Origin: an uncultured Bacilli bacterium
GTDB lineage: Bacteria; Bacillota_I; Bacilli_A; RF39; UBA660
Assembly: GCA_934120635.1 (NCBI GenBank)
Contig: CAKOUR010000011.1
Location: 1-62,741 of the forward strand
Direction: 5' to 3'
Length of the DNA stretch: 62,741 nucleotides
Shown here: piece after piece, positions 25,942 through 35,681 of the stretch
Layout of the letters: each line of letters starts with the position of its first letter
Numbering within the stretch: position 1 is the first letter of the stretch
The notes under the pieces: model-generated
Databases searched by the model: none
Told to the model about the DNA's origin: nothing
Seen by the model: the letters and a program-made list of their open reading frames with translations, nothing else
Position numbers and translations under genes: made by a program

Positions 25942-28437
25942 TTAGCTAAATAATTTATTACAACTTTCATTAAATTCACCAGCAGAACAATAATTTTGAC
26001 CAGAAACAATACTCTTTTTACTAAAAATATCAGTATTTATTATCAATTTATCACTTCCACTAGAAGTAACATCTTTATAAGATGAATAACTGCCAATTGT
26101 ATTACGATTTTCTAACTCTTTTAATGTATTTTTTATTGAACTTCCAAAAAAACCAGTTTCATAATTAACAGTTCTAAAAGAATTATTAACTATCCTAGAA
26201 AAATTTGAATCAATCTTTTCATATTCCTTCCAATTTTCTGGAATCTTATTACTATATGGAAATGGATTAGAAGTAGCAATTGAACGATACTTAACATATT
26301 TAGTACTATGAATTTTATTAGTAATTGTATCAAGTGAACAAGTAGCCGTATACTTAAATTTAGTATTAGAAAGCCCAAATGCAGCATTTATTTTAAAATC
26401 AAATATATCCCCAGTCTTCCAAGTTGGTGAAACAACATAACGACTTCCCTGACTTTGAAGTTTATCAAAACCAGAAATTTCCGCTTTACTATACCGAACA
26501 ATACCACTACCATCTTTTTTTACATATGCCTGTTTTAAAAGATAATCACACTCAGAAAAATCATTTTTACATTCAAAATCTCCAGCATCAATATTTTTAG
26601 TATTAGGATTATTTGTATCTGGAAAAGAAACAGTAACTGTTTTATCAGAATTTTTCAAATCCTTCTTAGAAGCAGTAGTAGCAATATCCTTAAGTAAAGC
26701 TATAGAATATTTTTCATTATTTGAATTTGGAGAAGTAAAAATTTCATCACCCTCTGATAATCCAATTGCAATTTGTCTATTACTTCTTTCATTTTTTAAA
26801 TTAATAACTTCAAATGTATAAGTCGCGTCATAAGTATTATATTTAGAAGTTCCATTAGAAACATCATATTGATAAGGAGAAAAAGAAACATTAGTTTTAT
26901 AATTAAACGAAAATGGAAAAGAACCACCAGCATCAACTTTACTACTAATAAAATTTAAATTTAAATTAAAAGTCTGTGTAAATTTAACTAAAGTTTTTAT
27001 TTTAACTGGAAACCAATAATAATTACCATCAAAAACTAATTTATTTTCATAATTAGCATTATTATTATAATCATGAAAAGTAACATAATTAACAAATATA
27101 TTATTATTATTAATTTGATTATCAATAATATTTTTTGGAATTCTTAACCAATACTTTTTTTCTACTTCCTCAGAACTAGAAACAGCACGATCATTAACAG
27201 AACTACAACCATTAAATTCAGATGAACCTTCTTGCGTTTCTAACTGTGATACATTAGTAGAATTTGGACATTTCTTAGAAGCATCAGTATAAGTACAATT
27301 TTTACCAACGCACGCAACAAGTGCATTATCATTACAAGTACAGCCAGTACAAGTAGAGTCAGGCTCATCTTTTAAGGTTAATTTTAAAGTTCCTGTTGCC
27401 CTAACCCAAGCACTCCACGCATAACCACTATCCGAATTATTTTTTCCATATAATTTAAGTAGTCTAGCTTTAACGTGTCCATCTTTGCTTCCCTTCCAAT
27501 TATTCCACCATTTTTCAGACTCTACAGATTTTAAATCATAAACTGAATTAGGATAAAAACAAGTACCACGAATCTGAGAATAATTCGAATTTGTAGAGCC
27601 ACTAGCAGTAACAGCAGTAAATAATACTTTTTTACTTAATCCACCTAACGTAACAGTTCTTTTTTTCTTTTCTTGAACAGTTATTCCATTAATTATTGAA
27701 GGACTTTTATAAGTTGTTGTATATTTTTTTTCGTTATCATTACAAGAAGTGCCAAAAATTGTACAATTAGAATTAGGAAAAACACCAATATCAACACTAT
27801 CAAAATGTTTTGTTCCACGGTTAATATTTCTTCTGTTCCTACCTGACCTTGCCTGAGTAATAATTCTAAATTTAACAGTACTATCATTTCCAAACTTTTT
27901 CTCTATATTAGAAATTTGCATTTTCAAATGAAAACCAACATCATGGTAAGCACAATGACTTGAAGCATAAATTCCATTACTAATACAAGAAGCACCAGAA
28001 TAAGCTCTAGCATTCCTAGACATATTTTCTAACTCAGAAATAACTTTATCTCTATTACTAACTGAACAAGAAGCATTAGTACAACGCAGAAAATATAAAT
28101 CTCTTGCCTCTACATCTGTCTTTAAAGCATAACAATTTTCACTTTTATTACAATTAGTAATATCACTATTCCAGCCATTATTCCAATTTCCAGTATATGC
28201 CGCAATATATGTATTCATATTGATGCCACCATAATTATCCATATGATCTAAAAATGCCCAACCACGAAATTCAATATCATCACCAGCAATAGTAAAAGAC
28301 GTGACATCATAACTTATTTTGTAATTTATATCACTACTGTTTCCAATACGGCAAGGATCAACAGCCAATACACTTCGTATAGGAAGAAAAACAGAAAACA
28401 AAATAACAAATATAAAATAATGAACTAACTTTTTCAA
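25942..28437 (-). CDS. Large secreted Cys-containing protein of the Tad operon
   Basis: Protein of 831 residues with a signal peptide (1-25, ending SVLA). The secreted part contains more than twenty Cys, many in CxxC or close pairs (CTGCTCNDN, CVGKNC), suggesting disulfides or a bound metal, and an FRGWAF motif. No transmembrane or LPxTG anchor is present. The start is TTG, overlapping the stop of the upstream gene (TTGA), so the two are translationally coupled. By position it could be a pilus tip adhesin; no family is recognised. Confidence 0.6.
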   Translation of the reverse strand: MKKLVHYFIFVILFSVFLPIRSVLAVDPCRIGNSSDINYKISYDVTSFTIAGDDIEFRGWAFLDHMDNYGGINMNTYIAAYTGNWNNGWNSDITNCNKSENCYALKTDVEARDLYFLRCTNASCSVSNRDKVISELENMSRNARAYSGASCISNGIYASSHCAYHDVGFHLKMQISNIEKKFGNDSTVKFRIITQARSGRNRRNINRGTKHFDSVDIGVFPNSNCTIFGTSCNDNEKKYTTTYKSPSIINGITVQEKKKRTVTLGGLSKKVLFTAVTASGSTNSNYSQIRGTCFYPNSVYDLKSVESEKWWNNWKGSKDGHVKARLLKLYGKNNSDSGYAWSAWVRATGTLKLTLKDEPDSTCTGCTCNDNALVACVGKNCTYTDASKKCPNSTNVSQLETQEGSSEFNGCSSVNDRAVSSSEEVEKKYWLRIPKNIIDNQINNNNIFVNYVTFHDYNNNANYENKLVFDGNYYWFPVKIKTLVKFTQTFNLNLNFISSKVDAGGSFPFSFNYKTNVSFSPYQYDVSNGTSKYNTYDATYTFEVINLKNERSNRQIAIGLSEGDEIFTSPNSNNEKYSIALLKDIATTASKKDLKNSDKTVTVSFPDTNNPNTKNIDAGDFECKNDFSECDYLLKQAYVKKDGSGIVRYSKAEISGFDKLQSQGSRYVVSPTWKTGDIFDFKINAAFGLSNTKFKYTATCSLDTITNKIHSTKYVKYRSIATSNPFPYSNKIPENWKEYEKIDSNFSRIVNNSFRTVNYETGFFGSSIKNTLKELENRNTIGSYSSYKDVTSSGSDKLIINTDIFSKKSIVSGQNYCSAGEFNESCNKLFS

Positions 28438-29141
28438 TCCAATCGACTCCTTTTTATATGTCTTAAAATCAAAAAGACAATAACAATAACTAACACAACA
28501 GCAACACTTATTCCAGCAATTACAGCATAAATATTACTAAATAAGAATTTTATTCTATCAAACACAGAAACTTTACTATCTACATCTACATTCAAATATT
28601 TATCAACCGAAAGATAAAAATCATCACTATCTTTAATCAAATCTTTTGGTATTGTTTTTTGACAAACATCCAAATTAATTTTTTGATTTCTAATTTCTCT
28701 ACACTCTGCTGTATTATAATAAGAATTAAAAATAGGTAAATTCAATTCTTTAGTCTTAATAGTATAATTACTGAAACAATTATCAGGATAAAACCTAATA
28801 TTTAATCCTGTTCCATTATCTTGGATATAATAAGTAACACTTCCATTATTTGTATTAGAATAATGGAACTCATGACTAATATCTCCTGTACTAGTAAAAT
28901 ACATTCCTTCACTCATTCCCGATACCGTAATTGCATAATTATAACCATAAGGAATAGTATTTCCCCAATCCAAAGATTCATCATCAGCATCTAAATATTC
29001 ATAATGAACAGAAATATTATTCGCAAGAACCTTTAACCTAGCAATCTCTTCCTCACTACACATATCAGCCCTTACCAAAGATGGAAAAAGACAAAAGAAA
29101 AATAAACTAAATAATCCCAATTCTTTATAAAACCTCTTCAT
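28434..29141 (-). CDS. Secreted protein with C-terminal membrane anchor, first gene of Tad operon
   Basis: Protein of 235 residues with a signal peptide (1-25, ending VRA), an ectodomain with several Cys (MCSEEE, DNCFSNY, ECREIR, DVCQKT) and a C-terminal helix (about 205-228) followed by basic RHIKRSR, a stop-transfer anchor. There is no LPxTG motif. It overlaps the 831-residue gene, suggesting a complex of the two. It opens the Tad operon, about 60 nt after the yunB terminator; TTGAAA at 29186-29181 with a weak TAGTAA is the best promoter I see. Confidence 0.6.
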   Translation of the reverse strand: MKRFYKELGLFSLFFFCLFPSLVRADMCSEEEIARLKVLANNISVHYEYLDADDESLDWGNTIPYGYNYAITVSGMSEGMYFTSTGDISHEFHYSNTNNGSVTYYIQDNGTGLNIRFYPDNCFSNYTIKTKELNLPIFNSYYNTAECREIRNQKINLDVCQKTIPKDLIKDSDDFYLSVDKYLNVDVDSKVSVFDRIKFLFSNIYAVIAGISVAVVLVIVIVFLILRHIKRSRLD

Positions 29142-29202
29142 CTAAAGCCTCCATATCTTACTAACATAATAACATTTTTTTTTCAAAAATTAAACAGTTT
29201 AC

Positions 29203-29231
29203 CAAAAAAAAATAAAACTTTTTGTCTTATT
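29203..29231 (-). terminator. Terminator after yunB-like gene
   Basis: On the minus strand an 8-bp stem (29224-29231 with 29211-29218, one G-U pair) with an A5 loop is followed by eight U. It insulates yunB from the Tad operon. Confidence 0.65.
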
Positions 29232-29252
29232 TTCTTTTTTTAAGATTATTCA

Positions 29253-29981
29253 TTATTTTTTACTATCTAAATAATAATTAGGAATATCCCCTTGAATCAT
29301 CTCCATCGTAAGAGGAATAGTCTTTTTAATCTTAGCCTTTTCAGATAAAAAAGGCATCTGAATAACCATTTGTATCTGAACATCCACAAAAACCTCTATC
29401 AAAGCATTATTCAACCCATAATTACTAACCTTACTATGAACATCTGTCTGAACATTCCCAATAACACTCAAATTAAGAGGAATCTTTGGTCCAATATTAG
29501 CAAGCAAACTATTCCCAGTAGCACTCCCTAAAGAAATCAAAAACAATATTCCCTCATCTACCTTCAAATAAGAATTACTAGATATCCTCCCTATATCTAA
29601 ATCAAGTTCCTCAAACTCTCCCTTAACCATTAAGTCCAAATCCTTAGTAAGTAAAGAAGTAAGTTCAATCGTAAATTGATTTAATTTCTTTGTATCATAG
29701 CGAACCAAAGAAATATCACCATTCTCCTTTCTAACGATCTGAAGAATCTCTCCTACATCATGACTAACCATATACTTTCTAACCCCATTATTTAAAGTAA
29801 GTACACTAAGTTTTTCTACATCATCTAAAGCACAATGAATTAATCCCGGACCTAAAGTACGATTAAAATAATAAATAAAAAAAATAGCACAAATAAAACA
29901 AATTAAAAAAAGATATAAAGATAAAACAAATAAATGTTTTTTTTTCTTAGTTTTATTAGGATAAATAAAATACTTATTCAT
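29253..29981 (-). CDS. yunB: YunB-like sporulation protein
   Basis: Protein of 242 residues with one N-terminal helix (about 17-40) and an ectodomain containing GNVQTDVHSKVSNYGLNNAL and the C-terminal IPLTMEMIQGDIPNYY, both hallmarks of the YunB family. In Bacillus yunB is a mother-cell sporulation gene needed for spore wall integrity. It is divergent from recU-ponA. The ATG has only a poor ribosome site. Whether this organism sporulates cannot be told from the window. Confidence 0.85.
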   Translation of the reverse strand: MNKYFIYPNKTKKKKHLFVLSLYLFLICFICAIFFIYYFNRTLGPGLIHCALDDVEKLSVLTLNNGVRKYMVSHDVGEILQIVRKENGDISLVRYDTKKLNQFTIELTSLLTKDLDLMVKGEFEELDLDIGRISSNSYLKVDEGILFLISLGSATGNSLLANIGPKIPLNLSVIGNVQTDVHSKVSNYGLNNALIEVFVDVQIQMVIQMPFLSEKAKIKKTIPLTMEMIQGDIPNYYLDSKK

Positions 29982-30037
29982 ACTAAACTATATGTAAAAT
30001 AAAAGAAAAAAGGAGAAGAAAATCACTTTACACAAGA

Positions 30038-30099
30038 TTGACATAAATTATAAGATAGAAAGATAAAATATAGTAAAATCAAACCATTTATAGTATAAT
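30038..30099 (+). promoter_or_regulatory. Promoter region of recU-ponA
   Basis: TTGACA at 30038-30043 has only an imperfect AT-rich -10 (AGATAA, 17-nt spacer). A consensus TATAAT at 30094-30099 has a weak -35 (TAGTAA at 30071-30076) and would give a very short leader before the AGGTGGTGA site. Either may be used. Confidence 0.45.
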
Positions 30100-30119
30100 G
30101 AAAAAAAGGTGGTGAATGT

Positions 30120-30674
30120 TTGAGATTACAAAATTACTTTAAAAATAATATCTATGCCAATCGTGGTATGACACTAGAAAATGATATCAACCAAACGAAT
30201 GAATATTACAATAATAATAATATTGCATTAGTCTACAAAAAACCAACACCAATACGAGTAGTACAAGTAGAATATCCCAAAAACAAAATTAGAGAAGCTT
30301 ACTTTAACGAACCATCAACTCTAGATTATACTGGAATTTATAAAGGAAAATATCTAGAATTTGATGCAAAAGAAACACAAAGTAAAACAAGTTTCCCTAT
30401 AGCAAATATTCATAAACACCAACTAGAACATATAAAAAAAGTAATCTATTATGGAGGAATTTCTTACTTAATCGTTAGATTTACAAATTTAAATCAAACC
30501 TTCCTTCTATTAGGAAGCGATTTAATACACTTTCTAGAAACAAGTACTAGAAAATCTATTCCCCTAGATTATTTTAAAGAAAAAGGATATTTAATTGAAA
30601 CAAAATATGCACCAAGATTAGATTACATAAAAATAATAGATAAAATCATTGAAATTAAGGAAGTGAAAAAATGA
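30120..30674 (+). CDS. recU: Holliday junction resolvase RecU
   Basis: Structure-specific endonuclease of 184 residues. NRGMTLENDINQTNEYY, KKPTPIRVVQVEYP, STLDYTGIYKGKYLEFDAKET (catalytic Asp and Glu-x-Lys) and the SFPIANIHKHQ segment are the RecU motifs. The start is TTG, dictated by AGGTGGTGA at 30107-30115; the ATG at 30116 is out of frame. recU followed by a class A PBP is a conserved Firmicutes pair, and the stop overlaps the ponA ATG (ATGA). Confidence 0.96.
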   Translation: MRLQNYFKNNIYANRGMTLENDINQTNEYYNNNNIALVYKKPTPIRVVQVEYPKNKIREAYFNEPSTLDYTGIYKGKYLEFDAKETQSKTSFPIANIHKHQLEHIKKVIYYGGISYLIVRFTNLNQTFLLLGSDLIHFLETSTRKSIPLDYFKEKGYLIETKYAPRLDYIKIIDKIIEIKEVKK

Positions 30675-33454
30675 AAAAAATAACTAAAAAAAAGAAAAAA
30701 AATCTACCAAAAAAAAATACATCACTTCATTCTTCTAAAACAAAAGGAAAAAAAGAAAGAAGAAAATGGTGGAAAAAATTACTCAGTTTTCTACTTGTTT
30801 GTTGCTGCATAGGAATATTTGCTGTATTTGCTTTTTGTATTTATATTGTATCAAGTTGTGGACAATTTGACCCAAATGCTCTAGCCAACCAAGATCAAAC
30901 AATTATCTATGATAAAGATAACAATGTCATTGGAAAACTAGGAATGGAAAAAAGAGAATCTGTAAAATACGATAAATTACCTCAAGTACTAATTGATGCT
31001 ATTGTCGCAACAGAAGATTCGAGATTCTTCCAACATAACGGTGTAGATGGTGCAAGATTTTTAAAAGCATCTGTTGGTCAAGTACTAGGAAATTCTAGTG
31101 CAGGTGGAGCATCTACCTTAACCATGCAAGTAGTTAAAAATAACTTAACTTCAACAGAAAGAAACGGAATCGAAGGAATTATCCGTAAATTTAAAGATGT
31201 TTATATATCAGTATTCTTCATGGAAAAGAAATATACCAAAGAAGAAATTATGGAATTTTATGTAAATGATAGCCTATTAGGAGGAAATGTTTATGGTGTT
31301 GAAGAAGCTAGTAAATATTACTTTGGAAAATCAGTATCCCAATTAAGCTTACCAGAAGCTGCTATCATAGCAGGACTATTCCAATCACCAAATGGCGATA
31401 ACCCCTATAAAAATCCTGATAGAACAAAAAAAAGAATGAATACTGTTCTAAAATTAATGGTAAGACATGGATATATCACACAAAAAGAAGCCGATATAGC
31501 AGCTAGTATTGATATTCCTTCCCTATTAGTAGGAACAAGTGATGCTAACAATTATCAAGGATTTATCGATACAGTCGTATCAGAAGTAAAGAAAAAGACA
31601 AATCAAGATCCTGCATTAGTATCAATGGAAATTCATACTACAATGGACGCTAGTATCCAAAATGGAATTAACAAAATTTTAGCTGGTGAAGGTTACAAAT
31701 GGAAAGATGATAAAGTTCAAGCCGGTATTACCATCGTTGATGTAAAAACAGGAGCAATATCTGCAATTGGAGCAGGAAGAAATAGAACTGGAGAAAGACA
31801 ATGGAATTTTGCAACCCAAGAAAAAAGGCAACCAGGTTCAACAGCAAAACCTATATTTGCTTATGCACCAGGATTTGAATATGATAACTTCTCCACTTAT
31901 CAATTATTTAATGATGAAGCTTGGAAATATACAGATGGAACTCCATTCAATAACTGGGATTCTGGATATAAAGGATTAATGACATTAAGGGATGCTCTTA
32001 GTATTTCTAGAAATGTACCTGCTGTAAAAGCATTCCAAACTGTTCAAAAAGATGTTGGAAATAAAAAAATAGTAAATTTTGTAACTGGTCTTGGAATTCC
32101 ATTAAAAGATAATGCAGCTTATGAATCTTACGCTATTGGAGGATTAGATCCAGGAGTAACTACTACTCAAATGGCTGGTGCTTATGCAGCATTCGCAAAT
32201 GGTGGTTATTATACAGAACCATATACAGTAAAATCTATTACCTATAGAAGTAATGGAAAAACAACAGAATTTGAAAACAAAAAAACACAAGCAATGAAAG
32301 ACTCAACTGCATACCTAATTACAAACGTCTTAGAATATGCCGCTCACTATGGATTTAGTGGTGGTACTGGAAGTTATCGTGGAACAGTAGCTGCCAAAAC
32401 TGGTACATCTAACTTCGATGAAGCAACTATGAAAGCTAAAAAATTACCAGCAAGTGCTGTAAATGATTTATGGACAGTAGCCTATACTCCACAATATTCC
32501 ATTGCTTTATGGTACGGATATGAATTTAAAGAAATTTCAAGGCAATACTATAATTCAGCAGGAACACCAAAAGATAATCTAATGTCTGCTATCATGAAAA
32601 ACATTCCTGTTACTAATGAAAAATTTAATCAACCATCTAGTGTAGTTCAAGCACAAGTAGAAAATGGTTCATGGCCAGCAGCAAAACCAAGTCAATACAC
32701 CCCAGAAGCACTAATTAAAACAGAATACTTTATCTCTGGTACAGAACCTACTGAAGAATCAAAAAGATTCGCTAAATTAGATGATGTTACTAATTTAAAA
32801 GCAACAAGCATAGGAAACACAGTAAAATTAACATGGGAACATAAAACACCAGATATAGTAAGTCAAGAATACTTAAACAAATACTTCAGTCAATCTGTAT
32901 TTGGAAATGGTACTAGTCAATTCCTACAAGAAAGATTATCATATAATAATGATATCTTAGGAGGACTTGGCTATGGAATATATGCAAAAACAGCAAATGG
33001 ATTAAACTTTGTTGCCTTCACAACTGATAAATCTTATACTTATCATGGAAATAACAGTTCAGTTTCTTCACTTGTAGTTAAAGTAGAATATCGAAACTTC
33101 AAAAACAATGCCTCAAATGGTATTAGTACAAATGTATCCATAAAAGGAAATAATACTGATAATGACAATACATCAAGTGATTTAAAAATTAGCCTAAATG
33201 GTGGAAATAAAACTATGACACAAGGAAATTATGTAGAAGATGGTATTAAAGTAACCTATAAAGGAAAAGACGTAAAACCAAAAATTTCTTACACAGTAAA
33301 TGGAAATAATTATAATTCTATATCATCACTAGAAACAGCAATCAATTCCATAACAACAGCAACAACAATCAAAGTAAATTATAACGTTTCCTATACAACA
33401 CCAGATGGAGAAACAATAACAAAATCAGCAACAAGAACTGTTACCATAGAATAA
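30671..33454 (+). CDS. ponA: Class A penicillin-binding protein
   Basis: Bifunctional peptidoglycan synthase, 927 residues. Lys-rich cytoplasmic tail, transmembrane helix (about 37-62), GT51 transglycosylase with Glu115 in ATEDSRFF and STLTMQ (148-153), then transpeptidase with Ser390-x-x-Lys393 (STAK), SRN at 446-448 and KTG at 576-578. After about 690 come an FN3-like segment and a Thr/Asn-rich Ig-like tail that would extend into the wall. The order of motifs is canonical and all catalytic residues are present. Confidence 0.96.
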   Translation: MKKITKKKKKNLPKKNTSLHSSKTKGKKERRKWWKKLLSFLLVCCCIGIFAVFAFCIYIVSSCGQFDPNALANQDQTIIYDKDNNVIGKLGMEKRESVKYDKLPQVLIDAIVATEDSRFFQHNGVDGARFLKASVGQVLGNSSAGGASTLTMQVVKNNLTSTERNGIEGIIRKFKDVYISVFFMEKKYTKEEIMEFYVNDSLLGGNVYGVEEASKYYFGKSVSQLSLPEAAIIAGLFQSPNGDNPYKNPDRTKKRMNTVLKLMVRHGYITQKEADIAASIDIPSLLVGTSDANNYQGFIDTVVSEVKKKTNQDPALVSMEIHTTMDASIQNGINKILAGEGYKWKDDKVQAGITIVDVKTGAISAIGAGRNRTGERQWNFATQEKRQPGSTAKPIFAYAPGFEYDNFSTYQLFNDEAWKYTDGTPFNNWDSGYKGLMTLRDALSISRNVPAVKAFQTVQKDVGNKKIVNFVTGLGIPLKDNAAYESYAIGGLDPGVTTTQMAGAYAAFANGGYYTEPYTVKSITYRSNGKTTEFENKKTQAMKDSTAYLITNVLEYAAHYGFSGGTGSYRGTVAAKTGTSNFDEATMKAKKLPASAVNDLWTVAYTPQYSIALWYGYEFKEISRQYYNSAGTPKDNLMSAIMKNIPVTNEKFNQPSSVVQAQVENGSWPAAKPSQYTPEALIKTEYFISGTEPTEESKRFAKLDDVTNLKATSIGNTVKLTWEHKTPDIVSQEYLNKYFSQSVFGNGTSQFLQERLSYNNDILGGLGYGIYAKTANGLNFVAFTTDKSYTYHGNNSSVSSLVVKVEYRNFKNNASNGISTNVSIKGNNTDNDNTSSDLKISLNGGNKTMTQGNYVEDGIKVTYKGKDVKPKISYTVNGNNYNSISSLETAINSITTATTIKVNYNVSYTTPDGETITKSATRTVTIE

Positions 33455-33460
33455 GCCATA

Positions 33461-33500
33461 AAATGATGACACTCTCACGAATGTCATCATTTTTATTTAC
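33461..33500 (+). terminator. Terminator between ponA and the lipoprotein gene
   Basis: A perfect 11-bp stem (33461-33471 with 33482-33492) with a 10-nt loop is followed by TTTTATTT. It ends ponA on the plus strand and overlaps the stop region of the convergent lipoprotein gene. Confidence 0.85.
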
Positions 33501-34140
33501 AAGTATAACCTAGATCCATATAATTCTTCTTCAAATCAGAAAACTTTTTTGAAGGAATATTAAAAGTAGCTAAATCTTTATCACTAATCTTATCCATATC
33601 AAAAGTATAAATAACCTTATACTCATTATCCAAATCCTTATCTACCTTATAAGAAAATCCCTCAATATTACCATAAGTATTCATCTGATTCTCATAAGTA
33701 CTACGAATACCAGCTAAATCTAAAATAGTATTAGTAACACCATCAATTGTACTGTCAATAGCATCACCGACAACACCATCTACAACATCATCAGATTTTA
33801 AATTACCATTACTATCCTTTTTATCAGAAACACCATCTGTATCAGAATTTACTCCATCTTTCTTTTCTCTTGTTGTATTATCAGTAGCATTCCTAGAAGT
33901 ATCATTATTCGCAGTAGAATCCGTATTATTATTAGCCGTAGCATTATTTGTATTATCCTGCACATAATCATAAGTGATTACCAATTTTTTAACATCTTCC
34001 TTTTGATAATCAATATCATACTTTGTCTTCGTCGTAATACCATTAGAAGTTGTAGTATTACTGCAAGACAAATTAGACATATCACCAGAACAACCAGACA
34101 TTATTAATAATGCTAAAAAAGCAAAAAATAACTTTCTCAT
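33493..34140 (-). CDS. Lipoprotein with Asn/Asp/Thr-rich linker
   Basis: Protein of 215 residues with a lipoprotein signal ending LIMSGC (lipobox Cys18), so it should be lipidated by Lgt and cleaved by LspA. A low-complexity Asn/Asp/Thr/Lys linker (about 60-120) separates a small N-terminal domain from a C-terminal domain (FSYKVDKDLDNEYKVIYTF). The pattern resembles DUF1307/YehR-like lipoproteins, but the similarity is slight. The ATG at 34140 has AGGAGGGA before it; a longer frame to 34206 would destroy the signal. Confidence 0.75.
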   Translation of the reverse strand: MRKLFFAFLALLIMSGCSGDMSNLSCSNTTTSNGITTKTKYDIDYQKEDVKKLVITYDYVQDNTNNATANNNTDSTANNDTSRNATDNTTREKKDGVNSDTDGVSDKKDSNGNLKSDDVVDGVVGDAIDSTIDGVTNTILDLAGIRSTYENQMNTYGNIEGFSYKVDKDLDNEYKVIYTFDMDKISDKDLATFNIPSKKFSDLKKNYMDLGYTCK

Positions 34141-34202
34141 TTCTTCCCTCCTATCATTATTAATATAACCAAAAAGAAACCATTTCATCATACCAATTTT
34201 TT

Positions 34203-34264
34203 CCAAAAAAAATACTTATCTCTAACCTAATCTTTTACAAAGACCAAGTTAAAAATAAGTACTA
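34203..34264 (-). terminator. Long hairpin terminator of asnS
   Basis: On the minus strand arms 34242-34263 and 34211-34232 pair over 22 bp (several G-U pairs) with a 9-nt loop, then a U-run at 34212-34205. It begins 5 nt after the asnS stop. Confidence 0.85.
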
Positions 34265-34268
34265 TTTT

Positions 34269-35621
34269 TTAAAAATCACAAGATTTAGGAGTTCTAGGAT
34301 AAGGAATAACATCACGAATATTATCTACACCAGTTAAATAAATAAGTAATCTCTCAAACCCAAGACCAAATCCAGAATGAGGAACCGTACCAAATTTACG
34401 CAAATTAACATACCAATCAAGTTCCTCAATATTCATATCAAGTTCTTTCATCCTAGCAATCAATTTATCATAACTAGCTTCTCTTTCTGAACCACCAATC
34501 AACTCTCCAACACCAGGAACTTCCAAATCAACAGCCCTAACAGTTTCTCCATCTTCATTTTGTTTCATATAAAATGCCTTAATATCACGTGGCCAATCCT
34601 TAATAAATACAGGAGTTCCAAAATATTCTGTAATATATTTCTCATGCTCTTTTGCAATATCTTCCCCATATTCAGGAGCAAAATCAAAAGAAACATCAGC
34701 CTTCTTCAAAATATCAATAACCTCTTTATGTGTAATTCTAACAAAATTACTATTCAATAAATTCTCTAATTTATTTCTAAGTCCTTTTTCAACAAAATTA
34801 TTCAAAAAATCAATTTCATCAGGGCATCTCTCTAAAACATAAGAAACAATAAATTTCAAAAACTCTTCCTCAATATCCATTATTCCATCCAAATCACAAA
34901 AAGCTACCTCAGGTTCCACCATCCAAAACTCAGAAGCATGAATTTTTGTATTAGAATTCTCTGCTCTAAAAGTAGGACCAAATGTATAACACTTTGAAAA
35001 AGCAGAAGCAAACGTCTCAGCCTCTAACTGTCCAGAAACAGTAAGACCAGTAACTTTACCAAAAAAATCATCTTCATCCTTCAAATTTTTATTCTTTAAA
35101 TCTAATGTTGTTACTCTAAACATTTCTCCTGCTCCTTCACAATCACTAGCCGTAATAATAGGAGCATGAAAATAAACATATCCTCGATCTTGAAAATAAG
35201 TATGGATTGCCATAGAAGCAACACTTCTTATTCTAAAAATAGCCTGAAATAAAGCAGTTCTAGGTCTTAAATATGCAACATCCCTAAGAAACCCTCTAGT
35301 ATGTCTCTTTGGTTGAATAGGATAAGTTTCATCACAATATCCCAAAACAGAAACATCCTTAGCCTTAATCTCAAACTCTTGCTTTCCAGAACTTTCTACC
35401 ACTAAACCAGAAACACAAATACTAGAACCAACCAATAACTTAGATACTTCTTCAAAATTACGCAAAGTTTCATCATAAACAATTTGAATAGAACTAAAAC
35501 AAGTTCCATCAAATAAATCAATAAATCCAAAATGTGCTTGCTTTCTATGATTACGAATCCAACCATTAATCTTAATTTCTTTCCCCAAATAATTATCTAA
35601 ATATAATTCTTTTATTTCCAT
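34269..35621 (-). CDS. asnS: Asparaginyl-tRNA synthetase
   Basis: Class IIb aminoacyl-tRNA synthetase, 450 residues. The N-terminal OB-fold anticodon-binding domain (1-100) contains INGWIRNHRKQ. The catalytic core has motif 2 (FRAENSNTKIHASEFWMVEPE) and motif 3 (GFGLGFERLLIYL), and the Asn-type C-terminus DVIPYPRTPKSCDF. A TATAAT box at 35647-35642 (minus) lies about 20 nt upstream of the ATG. It forms a single-gene transcript. Confidence 0.97.
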   Translation of the reverse strand: MEIKELYLDNYLGKEIKINGWIRNHRKQAHFGFIDLFDGTCFSSIQIVYDETLRNFEEVSKLLVGSSICVSGLVVESSGKQEFEIKAKDVSVLGYCDETYPIQPKRHTRGFLRDVAYLRPRTALFQAIFRIRSVASMAIHTYFQDRGYVYFHAPIITASDCEGAGEMFRVTTLDLKNKNLKDEDDFFGKVTGLTVSGQLEAETFASAFSKCYTFGPTFRAENSNTKIHASEFWMVEPEVAFCDLDGIMDIEEEFLKFIVSYVLERCPDEIDFLNNFVEKGLRNKLENLLNSNFVRITHKEVIDILKKADVSFDFAPEYGEDIAKEHEKYITEYFGTPVFIKDWPRDIKAFYMKQNEDGETVRAVDLEVPGVGELIGGSEREASYDKLIARMKELDMNIEELDWYVNLRKFGTVPHSGFGLGFERLLIYLTGVDNIRDVIPYPRTPKSCDF

Positions 35622-35681
35622 TCTTTCACATCCTTATACATATTATACATCAAAATAGAAAAAATAATAAGTAATTACTTA

